64,000 nucleotides of DNA. It comes from Acidobacteriota bacterium (GTDB taxonomy: Bacteria > Acidobacteriota > Terriglobia > Acidiferrales > UBA7541). Position numbers and translations under genes: made by a program. The DNA is taken from positions 142,181 to 206,180 of the forward strand of contig JABCZN010000008.1 in NCBI GenBank assembly GCA_013289665.1. The letters are read 5' to 3'. Below the pieces are notes generated by a model, which was given only the letters and a program-made list of their open reading frames with translations, searched no databases and was not told where the DNA came from. Below are positions 8,117 to 16,846 of this stretch, piece after piece. Numbering within the stretch: position 1 is the stretch's first letter; every line of letters starts with the position of its first letter.

Positions 8117-9235
8117 TCAAGGGAGATATTCGAATTTCTCAACCACAACCTCATTTTCATTTTGCAGCGGACTTTTTTCACTGGCGACAACGTAAAACAT
8201 GAATTGAATCTTTTCCTGGCCCGAGGTTGGCACTCCGGAAGTGAAAACGTGTTCGGAAATTGCTGGCGCCCCGGCCTGGTTCGCCGATCCGCGGACGGTC
8301 TTGAAGCTCGCGCGACCCGATTCCCAACGCATGGAATGCGTCAGGGTACCCTTGGGCACCGTGAATGGAGTGAAGTTGCCCGGAACATAGAACGGCTGAA
8401 TACCGAACTGCGCATTATTTTTGCTTGCGGCATCGCCCCAACGGCCAAACTCGATGTCCATTTCGCGGTAATGCTGGTCGCCGCCCCAGTCGTCGAAGGT
8501 ATTCATGCTCAAGACTGCGGACGGTTCCAGGTGAGTCGTGTCCCGGACCACCACTATATAGGTTCCATAGCCCAGACTACGATTCAACTCCACCTCTGCA
8601 CACGACCACTTGTCCCCTTTTTTCGTGATACGGAGATGCAGCGCGCCTGTCGCGTCGGTCCAGGCATTCTCAGCCCCGTACAAATTATTCAATCCGCCGC
8701 GATCGCCCGCAATCGTGCGAACCTCCCAGTCATAGCCGCTGAAGTGCAACGGTACTACCGGTGCGAGTTGTGTCGCGCCAGTGCCCTTCACGATCGAAAC
8801 CGCAACGACCGACCCGCCTTGCGTAGGGGCTACGTCCATGGTGGGAGGAGGGTGATAGCCGGGATCCACCAGCATGGCGGCATATTCAAAACCGAGATGC
8901 GTGGAAGTCCCCCATGTCGTGTCCGCTTGAATAGGGATGAAGGGCTTGTCGGGCCAAGGCTGCACCCACCACGGGCCGCTTCTTGCATAGATTACAATCT
9001 GTTGGCCGGGATGCGCGCCGGAGACACGTCCAGTGATTGTGTCCACACGTTCGCGGCCACCCTGCGCCGCGGGGGGAATTTTTGTGAATTGGATCGTGGG
9101 TACCGAAGGTGCCCTCTGCGAGCGACAACCTCCGAGCAGGATGGCAACAGGTAGAAAAAACATCATCGCCCACGAACAACCGATTGCATTTGTGAGGAAT
9201 TCACGAAGAGGCGCCGGCTGTCTATCGTCTTTCAC
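8117..9235 (-). CDS. Lipoprotein with GH16/laminarinase-like domain
   Basis: 372 residues from a GTG placed 6 bp behind GGAAGGAG. This start gives a charged n-region, the hydrophobic MMFFLPVAILLGG and a lipobox cysteine at residue 37. Upstream ATGs at 9304 and 9505 lack a ribosome binding site. The mature protein contains WEVRTIAGDRGG, then DDWGGDQHYREMDIEFGRWGD, in which EMDIE resembles the GH16 catalytic ExDxE signature. Aromatic beta-sandwich strands follow, ending with a VVVEKFEYLP strand. It ends 10 bp before the histidine-kinase start. A surface glycan hydrolase or glycan-binding lipoprotein is likely; enzymatic activity is not certain because overall similarity to GH16 is modest. Confidence 0.6.
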   Translation of the reverse strand: MKDDRQPAPLREFLTNAIGCSWAMMFFLPVAILLGGCRSQRAPSVPTIQFTKIPPAAQGGRERVDTITGRVSGAHPGQQIVIYARSGPWWVQPWPDKPFIPIQADTTWGTSTHLGFEYAAMLVDPGYHPPPTMDVAPTQGGSVVAVSIVKGTGATQLAPVVPLHFSGYDWEVRTIAGDRGGLNNLYGAENAWTDATGALHLRITKKGDKWSCAEVELNRSLGYGTYIVVVRDTTHLEPSAVLSMNTFDDWGGDQHYREMDIEFGRWGDAASKNNAQFGIQPFYVPGNFTPFTVPKGTLTHSMRWESGRASFKTVRGSANQAGAPAISEHVFTSGVPTSGQEKIQFMFYVVASEKSPLQNENEVVVEKFEYLP

Positions 9236-9503
9236 CCCAGCTCCTTCCGCTGAACCCACCGGCCCTGAAAGCAGGCCAATGGCCAAGGGTAGTTCGGAAT
9301 TCATGATTTTAACTGGTTGGACTGGAAATTGAAGTCCTTTCGTAAGAAAAACCGGCGCAGCGGGCGGAAGCGAGACGATTGGCGGTATTCGATCGGTGGC
9401 CGGCCCTGGAGCTTTTGGAAATACCAGCGAGATGGCTGATGCATCCAATGAGTGTGCGGGCGTGCTGTGTAATTCCGGGCGCAGCGCCGAGTTAGAGGAG
9501 TCC

Positions 9504-10547
9504 ATGGGAAATCACTCGCGGCTTCGAAATATACCGCTCTCGGTTCTGGACCTGGCGCACGTGCGGCGGGATGGAACAGTCGCAGAAGCGTTCCGCAATT
9601 CGCTGGCACTGGCGCAGCATGCAGAATCATTGGGGTACGAGCGCTTCTGGCTGGCGGAGCACCACAACATTCAGGGAGTGGCGTGTTCGGCGACATCGGT
9701 GTTGATCGGGCACATCGCGAACGGAACTTCCAAAATCCGAGTGGGCTCCGGCGGCATCATGTTGCCGAATCATTCGCCGCTGGTGATTGCCGAACAGTTC
9801 GGGACATTGGAATCTCTTTTCCCCGGGCGCATTGACCTGGGACTTGGGCGCGCGCCTGGGGGCGATTCCGCTGCGATGCGCGCTCTGCGCGGTTCGTTTC
9901 ACAGCGGCGGGGAAGATTTCCCGGAGCAGGTGGAAGAATTGCGGCGGTATCTGGGCAAGAGCACGGCTTCTGATCGTGTGCATGCATACCCAGGCGAAGG
10001 CACAAACGTCCCCATCTACCTGCTGGGTTCGAGTGACTTCAGTGCGCGACTTGCGGGGGTGCTTGGGTTGCCGTTTGCGTTTGCTGCGCATTTTCAGCCT
10101 CAGCCGCTGTTGCCGGCGCTGCGAATTTATCGTTCGGCATTCCGGCCTTCGGAGGTGTTGGAGAAGCCGTATGCGATGGTGGGAGTGCCGATCCTGGTTG
10201 CGGATTCAGACGAGCGGGCGCAGTTTCTGGCAACCACGCCCATTCAAATGTTTCTGAATCTGATCCGCGGGGTTCCCGGGCCGATGCCGCCTCCGTCGAG
10301 GAACATTGACTGGACAGCCGATGAGCGGGAAATGGTGGCGGCAAAGTTTGGGGCGGCGATAGTCGGCGGCCCCGAGCGGGTGGCGGCTCGATTGAGCGCG
10401 TTTCTCGAACAGACGCAAGCGGATGAGCTGATCGTGGTTGCGAACAGCTATGATTTCGAGGACCGGCTCCGCTCTTACGAACTGCTTGCCAACCTTCGGA
10501 AGCAAGCGGAAGAAACTCCGCGGGACGCTGCGAACGTAGGAGTTTAG
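9504..10547 (+). CDS. LLM-class flavin-dependent oxidoreductase
   Basis: 347 residues starting at an ATG 5 bp behind AGAGGAG. The frame is open further upstream, but those codons would overlap the divergent gene's control region. The sequence is that of the bacterial luciferase-like monooxygenase superfamily, MsnO8-type: LSVLDLAHVRRDGT near the N-terminus, YERFWLAEHHN at about 55, IRVGSGGIMLPNHSPLVIAEQF at about 85, and GRIDLGLGRAPGGD at about 115. These enzymes use FMNH2 and O2 or F420. The substrate cannot be predicted. No neighbour suggests a pathway. Confidence 0.9.
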   Translation: MGNHSRLRNIPLSVLDLAHVRRDGTVAEAFRNSLALAQHAESLGYERFWLAEHHNIQGVACSATSVLIGHIANGTSKIRVGSGGIMLPNHSPLVIAEQFGTLESLFPGRIDLGLGRAPGGDSAAMRALRGSFHSGGEDFPEQVEELRRYLGKSTASDRVHAYPGEGTNVPIYLLGSSDFSARLAGVLGLPFAFAAHFQPQPLLPALRIYRSAFRPSEVLEKPYAMVGVPILVADSDERAQFLATTPIQMFLNLIRGVPGPMPPPSRNIDWTADEREMVAAKFGAAIVGGPERVAARLSAFLEQTQADELIVVANSYDFEDRLRSYELLANLRKQAEETPRDAANVGV

Positions 10548-10637
10548 CTGCGTTGACAACATCTCGAAACAAAAAGAATCAGAAGAGCCGCCCGGCCACG
10601 ACTTGAGACTTCGCCAATATCCATGCCTGGCAGGTTG

Positions 10638-11462
10638 CTAGCGAATAACCCGCAACAACATTCCGCTGGCGCCGCGGACGAGCAAATCCTGCTGGTCGGA
10701 GACCAAAGTGATCTCCCCGACAGGTTCCGTGCGGCCGGCATGGGCAATTCTGACTCCCTGGATTCCGTAAACTCCACAGGCATCGGAGGAGAAAACCCAG
10801 AGCGCCTGAAGGCGATCCTCCGGATCCACAGCCCCGCGGCACTTGGAATCAGCCTGCGCGCGAACGTGAACCAGGACGCCGCCATAGACACCCTTTCCCA
10901 CGGCTTCACTGCTCAGGTTGCTGACGACTGGCCCGCCAACTCCATAAACTTCGTCTCCTCCGATCTGCCGGGTGGTGGCCCAGATATAGGGCGTGCCAAA
11001 ACCGGGGGAGAATTCCGGAGTTTCGGCGGACTGCACTTCCATAAACCCGGCGAGCGCGCGCAAATTGGCGACGATTCGGATTGCGCGGTGGTGGATTTCG
11101 AGATTGTCAAAGCGGAAAGCGATTCTTCCGTTGGTGCCGTATCCTGCTCGCTCGACGGACAGGATCATGCCAGACACTTTCGCTCCTTCGGGAATTTTTT
11201 CATGGTTCGGGAGCGGCACTTCCTGCATGATGCGGCCGGTCACTTCCTGCCCGGGCCGGGCACTTTTCGAAGACAAACCGTGATTGAGCCTCACGGGGAG
11301 AATGGTTCCCGCGGGAATCTCGAGATTCTCAAGTTTTCTGGTGTGCTCCGCCGGGAGACTCGCAGTTTGCGCGGCAACTGGCAGACCAACTTGCGGCCCT
11401 AGCGAGAGGAAAACGGACAGGGCGAAACCAAACGGCGCGTACCGGAGAGCGAGATGGTTCAT
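10638..11462 (-). CDS. Secreted protein of unknown function, beta-rich
   Basis: 274 residues from an ATG 7 bp behind CAGGAG. The N-terminal hydrophobic segment (FGFALSVFLSLGPQVGLPVAAQ) is a signal peptide. The core has IPAGTILPVRLNHGLSSKSAR followed by GQEVTGRIMQEVPLP and IPEGAKVSGMIL. This barrel-like arrangement resembles the C-terminal beta-domain of TrbI/VirB10-like proteins and recurs in acidobacterial secreted proteins. No other type IV secretion genes are present, so conjugation is not implied. Two cysteines near residues 208 and 229 may form a disulfide. Confidence 0.65.
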   Translation of the reverse strand: MNHLALRYAPFGFALSVFLSLGPQVGLPVAAQTASLPAEHTRKLENLEIPAGTILPVRLNHGLSSKSARPGQEVTGRIMQEVPLPNHEKIPEGAKVSGMILSVERAGYGTNGRIAFRFDNLEIHHRAIRIVANLRALAGFMEVQSAETPEFSPGFGTPYIWATTRQIGGDEVYGVGGPVVSNLSSEAVGKGVYGGVLVHVRAQADSKCRGAVDPEDRLQALWVFSSDACGVYGIQGVRIAHAGRTEPVGEITLVSDQQDLLVRGASGMLLRVIR

Positions 11463-11674
11463 AGCAAACTCCTGCGAGAAATTCCGCCGAACATTCGGCG
11501 AAGGCAAAACAAACCTTGCAAATAGTTTCCTCCGTGGAAGTCTGAATAACAAGCGGCGGGAACGGCCGGTCAGAATGAGGATGATTCAGCCTGAGTTCAG
11601 GCAAACTCTCGTGAGCTTGTACCCCTACCCTATTTTCCGCGGACCGGGACGATAGACGCAATCAGAGAAAACGT

Positions 11675-12715
11675 TCAGCGCAGTGAATGCACTTTTGCCA
11701 GAACTTTTGGGGCCAGCGAGGCGGGCAAGGGAGTGTACCCGTGTTGTTCCGCGCTTTGTTCGCCCATGCTGAGCGTCCATTCGAGGAAATTGGCGAGGGC
11801 CCTGGCGCGTTCCGGATCGGCCGATTTTTCCGGCACGTAGAGCCAGGTGAAGCTGACGACCGGATAAGCCTCATTGCCTGGAGCATTCGTGAGTGAAGTA
11901 CGAAAATCCGCGGGGATGGACTTTTCGGCGGAGTGGTAGGCAGCGGCGATGCTCGCCTGGGTCGCCTCGATAAACTTTCCGGAGGCATTCTGGACATGCC
12001 CGACGCCAACGGAATTGTCGGATAACGTGAAGCCAAGCTCTATATAGCCGATCGCCCCGGAGGTGCTTTTCACTTTCTCCATCATGTCTTCGCCACGATT
12101 GGCGTTGATTCCCACGGGCCAGGCGGGAGAGGGAGTCTTGCCAATCTGGCTGCGCCACCTGGAGCTGGCCTTCGAAAGATAATCCGTGAGTATGTAATTC
12201 GAACCTTTTCCCTCCGTGCGATGGACGACGGCGATATCCAGATGAGGCAGGATCTGGCCCGGATTGAGTTCTTTGATCATGGGATCGTCCCAGGTCTTGA
12301 CGCTACCAAGGAATATATCGGCGAGGACCGGGCCGGAGAAGCGAAGGTTTCCTCTTACGCCGGGAACGTGATAAATGGGGACGATGGCGACGAGAACTGT
12401 GGGGATGTGCAGGATGGGAGTTTTCGCCGCTTTCAACTGTTCGTCGCTCATCGGCACCTCGCCGGCCGCGAAATCGCCGACGCCGCGGGAAATGTCTTCG
12501 ATGCCCTTGACGGTACCGGTGCTGAGATAACGGACCTGCACGCCGGGGCTGAGCTTGTTATATTCTTCGACCCAGTGGGAGTAGAGGGGCGTGGGGAGAT
12601 TCGAACCGCTGCCCACCAGGGCGATGAGGTTTTGAGAGTTTGCGGCGAGGGTAAAGCAAATCAAAAAGAGAACGAGAGCCGGCCAAACAGCCAACTTGAG
12701 CCCTGATGGTTTCAT
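11675..12715 (-). CDS. PstS-like phosphate-binding protein
   Basis: 346 residues with an uncleaved-looking n-region and hydrophobic signal (LAVWPALVLFLICFTLAANSQ). The family landmarks follow: GSGSNLPTPLYSHWVEEY, VQVRYLSTGTVKGIEDI, the DFAAGEVPMSDEQL loop, VVHRTEGKGSNYILTDYLSK (phosphate-binding R-x-E-G-S-G loop variant), and IGYIELGF. It should capture phosphate in the periplasm for a Pst ABC transporter, but pstCAB are not in this window, so it is a solitary copy. AAGGAG lies 10 bp upstream of the ATG. An OprP-type porin 4 kb away may serve the same nutrient. Confidence 0.85.
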   Translation of the reverse strand: MKPSGLKLAVWPALVLFLICFTLAANSQNLIALVGSGSNLPTPLYSHWVEEYNKLSPGVQVRYLSTGTVKGIEDISRGVGDFAAGEVPMSDEQLKAAKTPILHIPTVLVAIVPIYHVPGVRGNLRFSGPVLADIFLGSVKTWDDPMIKELNPGQILPHLDIAVVHRTEGKGSNYILTDYLSKASSRWRSQIGKTPSPAWPVGINANRGEDMMEKVKSTSGAIGYIELGFTLSDNSVGVGHVQNASGKFIEATQASIAAAYHSAEKSIPADFRTSLTNAPGNEAYPVVSFTWLYVPEKSADPERARALANFLEWTLSMGEQSAEQHGYTPLPASLAPKVLAKVHSLR

Positions 12716-12961
12716 AAGGGTTGCACTCCTTTGTATGACACGGGCTTGCACAGAATCTTGCTCTCAGGTTGGCGAGTTCGCAATGTCGATAATCGATGCC
12801 GAAACTTATTGGTTAACCGGGGCTTTGACGGCGGGCTGAGCGGCCCGATAAGATGCGCAGGGCTTCGCCGAAGCGCAATTTTCTGGAAGTCAGGAATCTT
12901 TTGAATCGCGCTGGGCGATCGCCGGGCGCGAACGGAATTGCAGACTGGGGGATAAGAAACA

Positions 12962-13438
12962 ATGCGGAATGAACTTGGGTGGGCTTGCGCCGTTCTGGCG
13001 CTCGGGGGATTTGTTTTCGGACAGAAACCGCAGGGAACGACCAACCAGCCTGCCACGCCCGCGGCCCCGCCGGAGCTTACGAATCTGCTGGATGCGAGAA
13101 TCAAGGCCGAATGGCAGGCGATCAAGGCGAAGGATCAGAAGGCTTATGGGGAGCTGTTGGCGGAGGAATTCGTTGCCGTCGAGGCCGACGGCGGGGGCGA
13201 GAGATATAAGTGGAAGGCATTGAATGAACTTCAGGAGAGCGCCGTCGCCGACTTCACACTTTCGTTCCTGAAAGTGACGCCGCTGTGCGCGGATGCAGCG
13301 TTTGTCCGCTATGAGGTTTTTATCAGGTTTCCGCCGAAGTCGGCGGTTCCGTTTGAAAAGGTCCTGGTTGGTGAAATCTGGGTGAAGCGCGAGGGGCAAT
13401 GGAAAGCCCTGCACTACCAGGAAACGCGAGTGAAATAG
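12962..13438 (+). CDS. DUF4440 / SnoaL-like secreted protein
   Basis: 158 residues beginning with a short signal peptide (WACAVLALGGFVFGQ). The mature part has a helix (LDARIKAEWQAIKAKDQKAYGELLAEEFVAVE) and then beta strands ending WVKREGQWKALHYQETRV. This is the cone-shaped alpha+beta fold of the NTF2/SnoaL superfamily, DUF4440 branch. Members bind or turn over small molecules, but this one shows no diagnostic catalytic residues. It is a stand-alone gene. Confidence 0.75.
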   Translation: MRNELGWACAVLALGGFVFGQKPQGTTNQPATPAAPPELTNLLDARIKAEWQAIKAKDQKAYGELLAEEFVAVEADGGGERYKWKALNELQESAVADFTLSFLKVTPLCADAAFVRYEVFIRFPPKSAVPFEKVLVGEIWVKREGQWKALHYQETRVK

Positions 13439-13556
13439 TTAATTTACTCAGAGGGTCGCCGCTCCTGGCCGCCCACGGACGTGATTCACGAGGGCGCGGC
13501 CAAGAGCAGCCTTGATGATTCTGGTTGCGCTGTTGCCGATTGATTGCGTGGTGCGC

Positions 13557-14195
13557 CTATTCGCAATCCGGCGGCATGGAAGCGATGGCGTCCTCAGAAC
13601 CGCAGGCGCGCTTCTTTTTCGCGGGTGTGAGGCCAGGCCTGGAATGATTGAGAATCCAGAGACCATCGTTGTTGGTCAGGTAAATCAGGCCGCGGCTGGG
13701 ATCCTGGAGGATGCTGGTCACCCCGCTAAAGGTCTGGAGAACCTTGGGGTGCGCGGGATCGCTGAGGTCAAGAATCCTGACGGTTTCCGTGGGGCTCTCG
13801 GTATTCCGGATGACTCCCTTGGAATTCTTGTCGGGAACTTCAGCGAGGCCGACGTCGGGACCAACGATTTCAAGTTTGCCGGCGGTGGCGTCGCTGGACT
13901 GGGCGGTGTGATTCACCAGACTGGGGAGCACCGGTTTGGTGACATCAATTACGGTGAAGCCCTGCTTGGACGCTTTCTGGACATACAAGTATTGCTTGTC
14001 GCCCTTGTTTTGGAGAAGCATCTCGCTTCCCGGAGCGTCTTTCAAGGCCAGGTGCGCAATCACCTTAGCGGGAACTTCGGTGGGCTTGGTGTTTGCGGAG
14101 ATGCGAGGCGCGGACAGGATCACCACTGCAGCCGCGCAGGCCATACTGGCGGGGCCCAAATGACTGCGAAAAAATCCTTTTTGAATGATACTCAT
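13557..14195 (-). CDS. Secreted LVIVD-repeat-like protein of unknown function
   Basis: 212 residues from an ATG 5 bp behind AAGGAGG; two upstream in-frame ATGs lack such a site. The signal peptide is MACAAAVVILSAPRISA. The mature region alternates strands such as QYLYVQKASKQGFTVIDVTK and VRILDLSDPAHPKVLQTF, which match the LVIVD repeat (x-V-x-I-D-V-S-D-P-x-x-P) seen in bacterial surface beta-propellers. Only about three blades are present, so this would not close a full propeller by itself. The next genes on the same strand also encode secreted proteins. Confidence 0.7.
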   Translation of the reverse strand: MSIIQKGFFRSHLGPASMACAAAVVILSAPRISANTKPTEVPAKVIAHLALKDAPGSEMLLQNKGDKQYLYVQKASKQGFTVIDVTKPVLPSLVNHTAQSSDATAGKLEIVGPDVGLAEVPDKNSKGVIRNTESPTETVRILDLSDPAHPKVLQTFSGVTSILQDPSRGLIYLTNNDGLWILNHSRPGLTPAKKKRACGSEDAIASMPPDCE

Positions 14196-14327
14196 CACTT
14201 CCTCCTTGCACTGCTCTAGGCGTGCCTCCGATAGTCTTTTTGTCCATTTCATCGTTTTACGTCTCTGTGTGATTAGATGCGGCGAAATGCGTACCCAATT
14301 CACATTTCGCGAAGCAGGCGATTGGCG

Positions 14328-14657
14328 CTACGCGGAGGGAGGGGGGCGAGTTAAAAGTCGATTGTCCATGGGCATAGAAACAACGAAATGCTCCTCGCGT
14401 GTCTCTATGCGCAACGGTACGAAGCGAGGCAGCAGGAGGCTGCCGGTGGGCGGCGGCTGCAACACGAAGAAATCCTTGGCCATGACTTTGGCCGTCATGT
14501 GGGAGGGTGCGGACAGAACCCAAGAAGTTTCTTCGTTGCCTTGAATTCGCGGAAAACGATTTGCCAGAACGAGGACGAGTGAGAACGCGCAAACGCAGAC
14601 AGCCGCGCATTGCATGCGAGTCAGGCGGCGCGCACGCGGTTTTACAAGCGGCAGCAT
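14328..14657 (-). CDS. Hypothetical membrane-anchored small protein
   Basis: 109 residues. An arginine-rich N-terminus (KPRARRLTRM) precedes one hydrophobic helix (CAAVCVCAFSLVLVLAN). The rest is a short, proline-rich outside segment (FVLQPPPTGSLLLPRFVPL). The positive-inside pattern and the GGTGGGG upstream of the ATG support a real gene. A TTG at 14675 is an alternative start. No family is recognised. Confidence 0.45.
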   Translation of the reverse strand: MLPLVKPRARRLTRMQCAAVCVCAFSLVLVLANRFPRIQGNEETSWVLSAPSHMTAKVMAKDFFVLQPPPTGSLLLPRFVPLRIETREEHFVVSMPMDNRLLTRPPPSA

Positions 14658-14804
14658 CGTAACCCCACCAAGCAAAGACTTCTCATCACCATAATTCTAC
14701 ACCTGTGGGGCTAAACGCGCGTCAAGGCCATACGCCGACTGAGTATTCCAGGCTTAGCGACCTTGGTCACGTTGCAACGCTGCTTCCAGACTGCGGTTAT
14801 GCGC

Positions 14805-16709
14805 TTATTGCCTGCCGTAGACGGCAATGCATCCATTGGCGCTCTGCGTGCCGCAGAGAGCGCCCGCCTGTGTGGGCACAAAGATTTGATTCGTGAATTG
14901 GTTGACGGTGATGCTGTGAGAGTTGGAACCAGTGGTCACATTGACGAGCCACTGGCGCGAACCCGCATCAACCACCCCCATAATCGGTCCGCTGGGCATG
15001 TCGCGCCCCGCGGTGTAGTAGCGGTTGTCGCCGGGGTTGTACCAGACCTCGTCGGTGCCGCCGCTTTGATCGATATTGATCTCGCTGGCCAGGCAGGCGG
15101 CGCTGGTCGTGCAGGTACCGTCAAAGACGATCAGCAATGGCGGAAACTGTACGCCATCATGGCCTCCGCAACCGATCAGGAAATCGTGGCCCGGGCCCTG
15201 GGTGATGCCAGCGGGCATGCAGTTAAGCGTCGGGACAACGTTGATGACCACGGGGCCGGCGGGATTTCCTATGCGTGGATCAACTTCATCAATGCACCCG
15301 ACGGCCACACTCGACTGAGTGGCCAGAGAGGAAACCGTGCAATTCAGGTTTTGAACATAAAAAGTGCCATGGAGGGGATTGAAACCTACGGCACCGGTCC
15401 CGGCCACGGCAATTTCGCCCTGTTGTCCAGGCCCGGCCGGTCCACCGCTGGTGATGAAAGCGCCGGTGTTAGCGTCAACAACAGCCGAGTGATGGCATGG
15501 AATGGTGAGAGTTCCGCCAGTTGCTACCAAAGGAAATGGTCCGCCGGATGCCCCTGAGGGTACGGATGTAGAAGGATCAGGGCAGGGGAAACCGTTGCCG
15601 CTATCTACAGCGACCGTTGAATCGATTGGGGATGCTCCGTCGTAATAAATCTGGCCGAGGATGCACGCGGCAGGATTCGCGGAAGTGTAATTGTTGGCCG
15701 CGGTCCCATTAGTTGGGTAAGCGGGGTAATTGACCGGCAGGCAGTGTCCCTGCCCCGGTGTAGTGAAGGGAGGCACAAAGGTGCGGTTGACTATATCGGT
15801 TACGTCAATCAGCGTCACGAACGGAAGGCCTGGGTCGCCGTTGGCGATGGTGAGAATATCATGTCCGCCCACGGTTCCATATGCCATTTCATCGGCGCGA
15901 TCATCGGCGCATTCGGGAGCGCTGCCGGCGCCGCCATTCCAGGAGGCGATGCAGGGGCCGACGCCGTTTGGACCGTCAAAATCGGGGGATGATCCCGTGG
16001 CGAAATCGGCAATCACGGTCGGCGGGGTCTTGGTGAGGTCGAATACCACTACGGAGGCGCTTCCGCTGCCGACGAATAATGTTTTTCCGTCCGGTGTTAC
16101 CAGAAGCCCGTTGGGGCCGGAGAGAGGGTTAACACCATTGGCGCGCGAAGCACAGCATTGCGCCCCAGGCAACCCACCATAGGAACCGTTGGGACCAAAA
16201 CCGGGAAACGCATTGCCGAAATTCGCGAAGAAAGGCGCGTTCCTGCAACCGAACCGGGTAAGTCCGTTGCCAGGCCTGGTGGAATTTACACTTCCGAGGC
16301 CAGTGACGATGGAGGGAATTCCTTGTGGTTCGTTAACAGGGTCAAGCTGCGGGCCCCAGCACGGGCTGAAGTTATTTCCGGCGTTTGCCACCTGATTGAT
16401 TCCCCCGATGGTATTCACGGCGAAGTTGTGTTTTGCGTCCACAACGACGACATCCAGGCCGATGCGGTCGGATGTATATACGAGTTGGTTAACGGGATCG
16501 AACCAGCTGATGTCGAAGGAGTTGAAGGGACCGCCAGGCTCGCCGGTCGGATTATGCTCCGGGACCGGGACGACGTTGAGAACGCCGTACGCCCCATTGA
16601 CGGTGGTTCCGCAGGTCGGGCAATAGGGCTGCGAGCCGCAACTGTTCAAGAGTAATCCGAGCACCAAAACAGCAGCTATTTCGATAATCTTCATGACTCT
16701 GGGCCTCAT
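14805..16709 (-). CDS. Large cysteine-rich lipoprotein, probable surface beta-propeller
   Basis: 634 residues from an ATG behind GGAGGAGG. The lipoprotein signal (IIEIAAVLVLGLLLNSC) puts the lipidated cysteine at residue 24, and CPTCGTT follows closely. The mature part contains repeats of the YVTN/NHL type (DPVNQLVYTSDR, LLVTPDGKTLFVGSGSASVVVFDL, NPGDNRYYTAG, QFTNQIFVPTQAG), as expected of a propeller. It has about twenty cysteines, many in pairs, suggesting disulfides in the envelope. Function is unknown. It lies 137 bp downstream of the porin gene and may share its transcript. Confidence 0.75.
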   Translation of the reverse strand: MRPRVMKIIEIAAVLVLGLLLNSCGSQPYCPTCGTTVNGAYGVLNVVPVPEHNPTGEPGGPFNSFDISWFDPVNQLVYTSDRIGLDVVVVDAKHNFAVNTIGGINQVANAGNNFSPCWGPQLDPVNEPQGIPSIVTGLGSVNSTRPGNGLTRFGCRNAPFFANFGNAFPGFGPNGSYGGLPGAQCCASRANGVNPLSGPNGLLVTPDGKTLFVGSGSASVVVFDLTKTPPTVIADFATGSSPDFDGPNGVGPCIASWNGGAGSAPECADDRADEMAYGTVGGHDILTIANGDPGLPFVTLIDVTDIVNRTFVPPFTTPGQGHCLPVNYPAYPTNGTAANNYTSANPAACILGQIYYDGASPIDSTVAVDSGNGFPCPDPSTSVPSGASGGPFPLVATGGTLTIPCHHSAVVDANTGAFITSGGPAGPGQQGEIAVAGTGAVGFNPLHGTFYVQNLNCTVSSLATQSSVAVGCIDEVDPRIGNPAGPVVINVVPTLNCMPAGITQGPGHDFLIGCGGHDGVQFPPLLIVFDGTCTTSAACLASEINIDQSGGTDEVWYNPGDNRYYTAGRDMPSGPIMGVVDAGSRQWLVNVTTGSNSHSITVNQFTNQIFVPTQAGALCGTQSANGCIAVYGRQ

Positions 16710-16846
16710 CGAAAAACCTCCTCCGGGAATTCCACTTGAATTTTCCGCGCCGTGGCGCTGCGTTCGTTTTTGTGAAGGCCTGCTTGGCTTCCAGGCATGT
16801 TGGCCAGAATCAAATGCAGTCCAGTACATGGCTGATCCTCCGCGCC

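Noticed and set aside
10638..11462. VirB10/TrbI conjugation protein
   Set aside because: Only a short barrel-like segment is similar; no other type IV secretion genes are nearby, so it was left as a secreted protein of unknown function.
12730..12760. Possible Pho box upstream of the PstS-like gene
   Set aside because: Only one TGTCA half is clear; the second 7-bp repeat does not match at the required 11-bp period.
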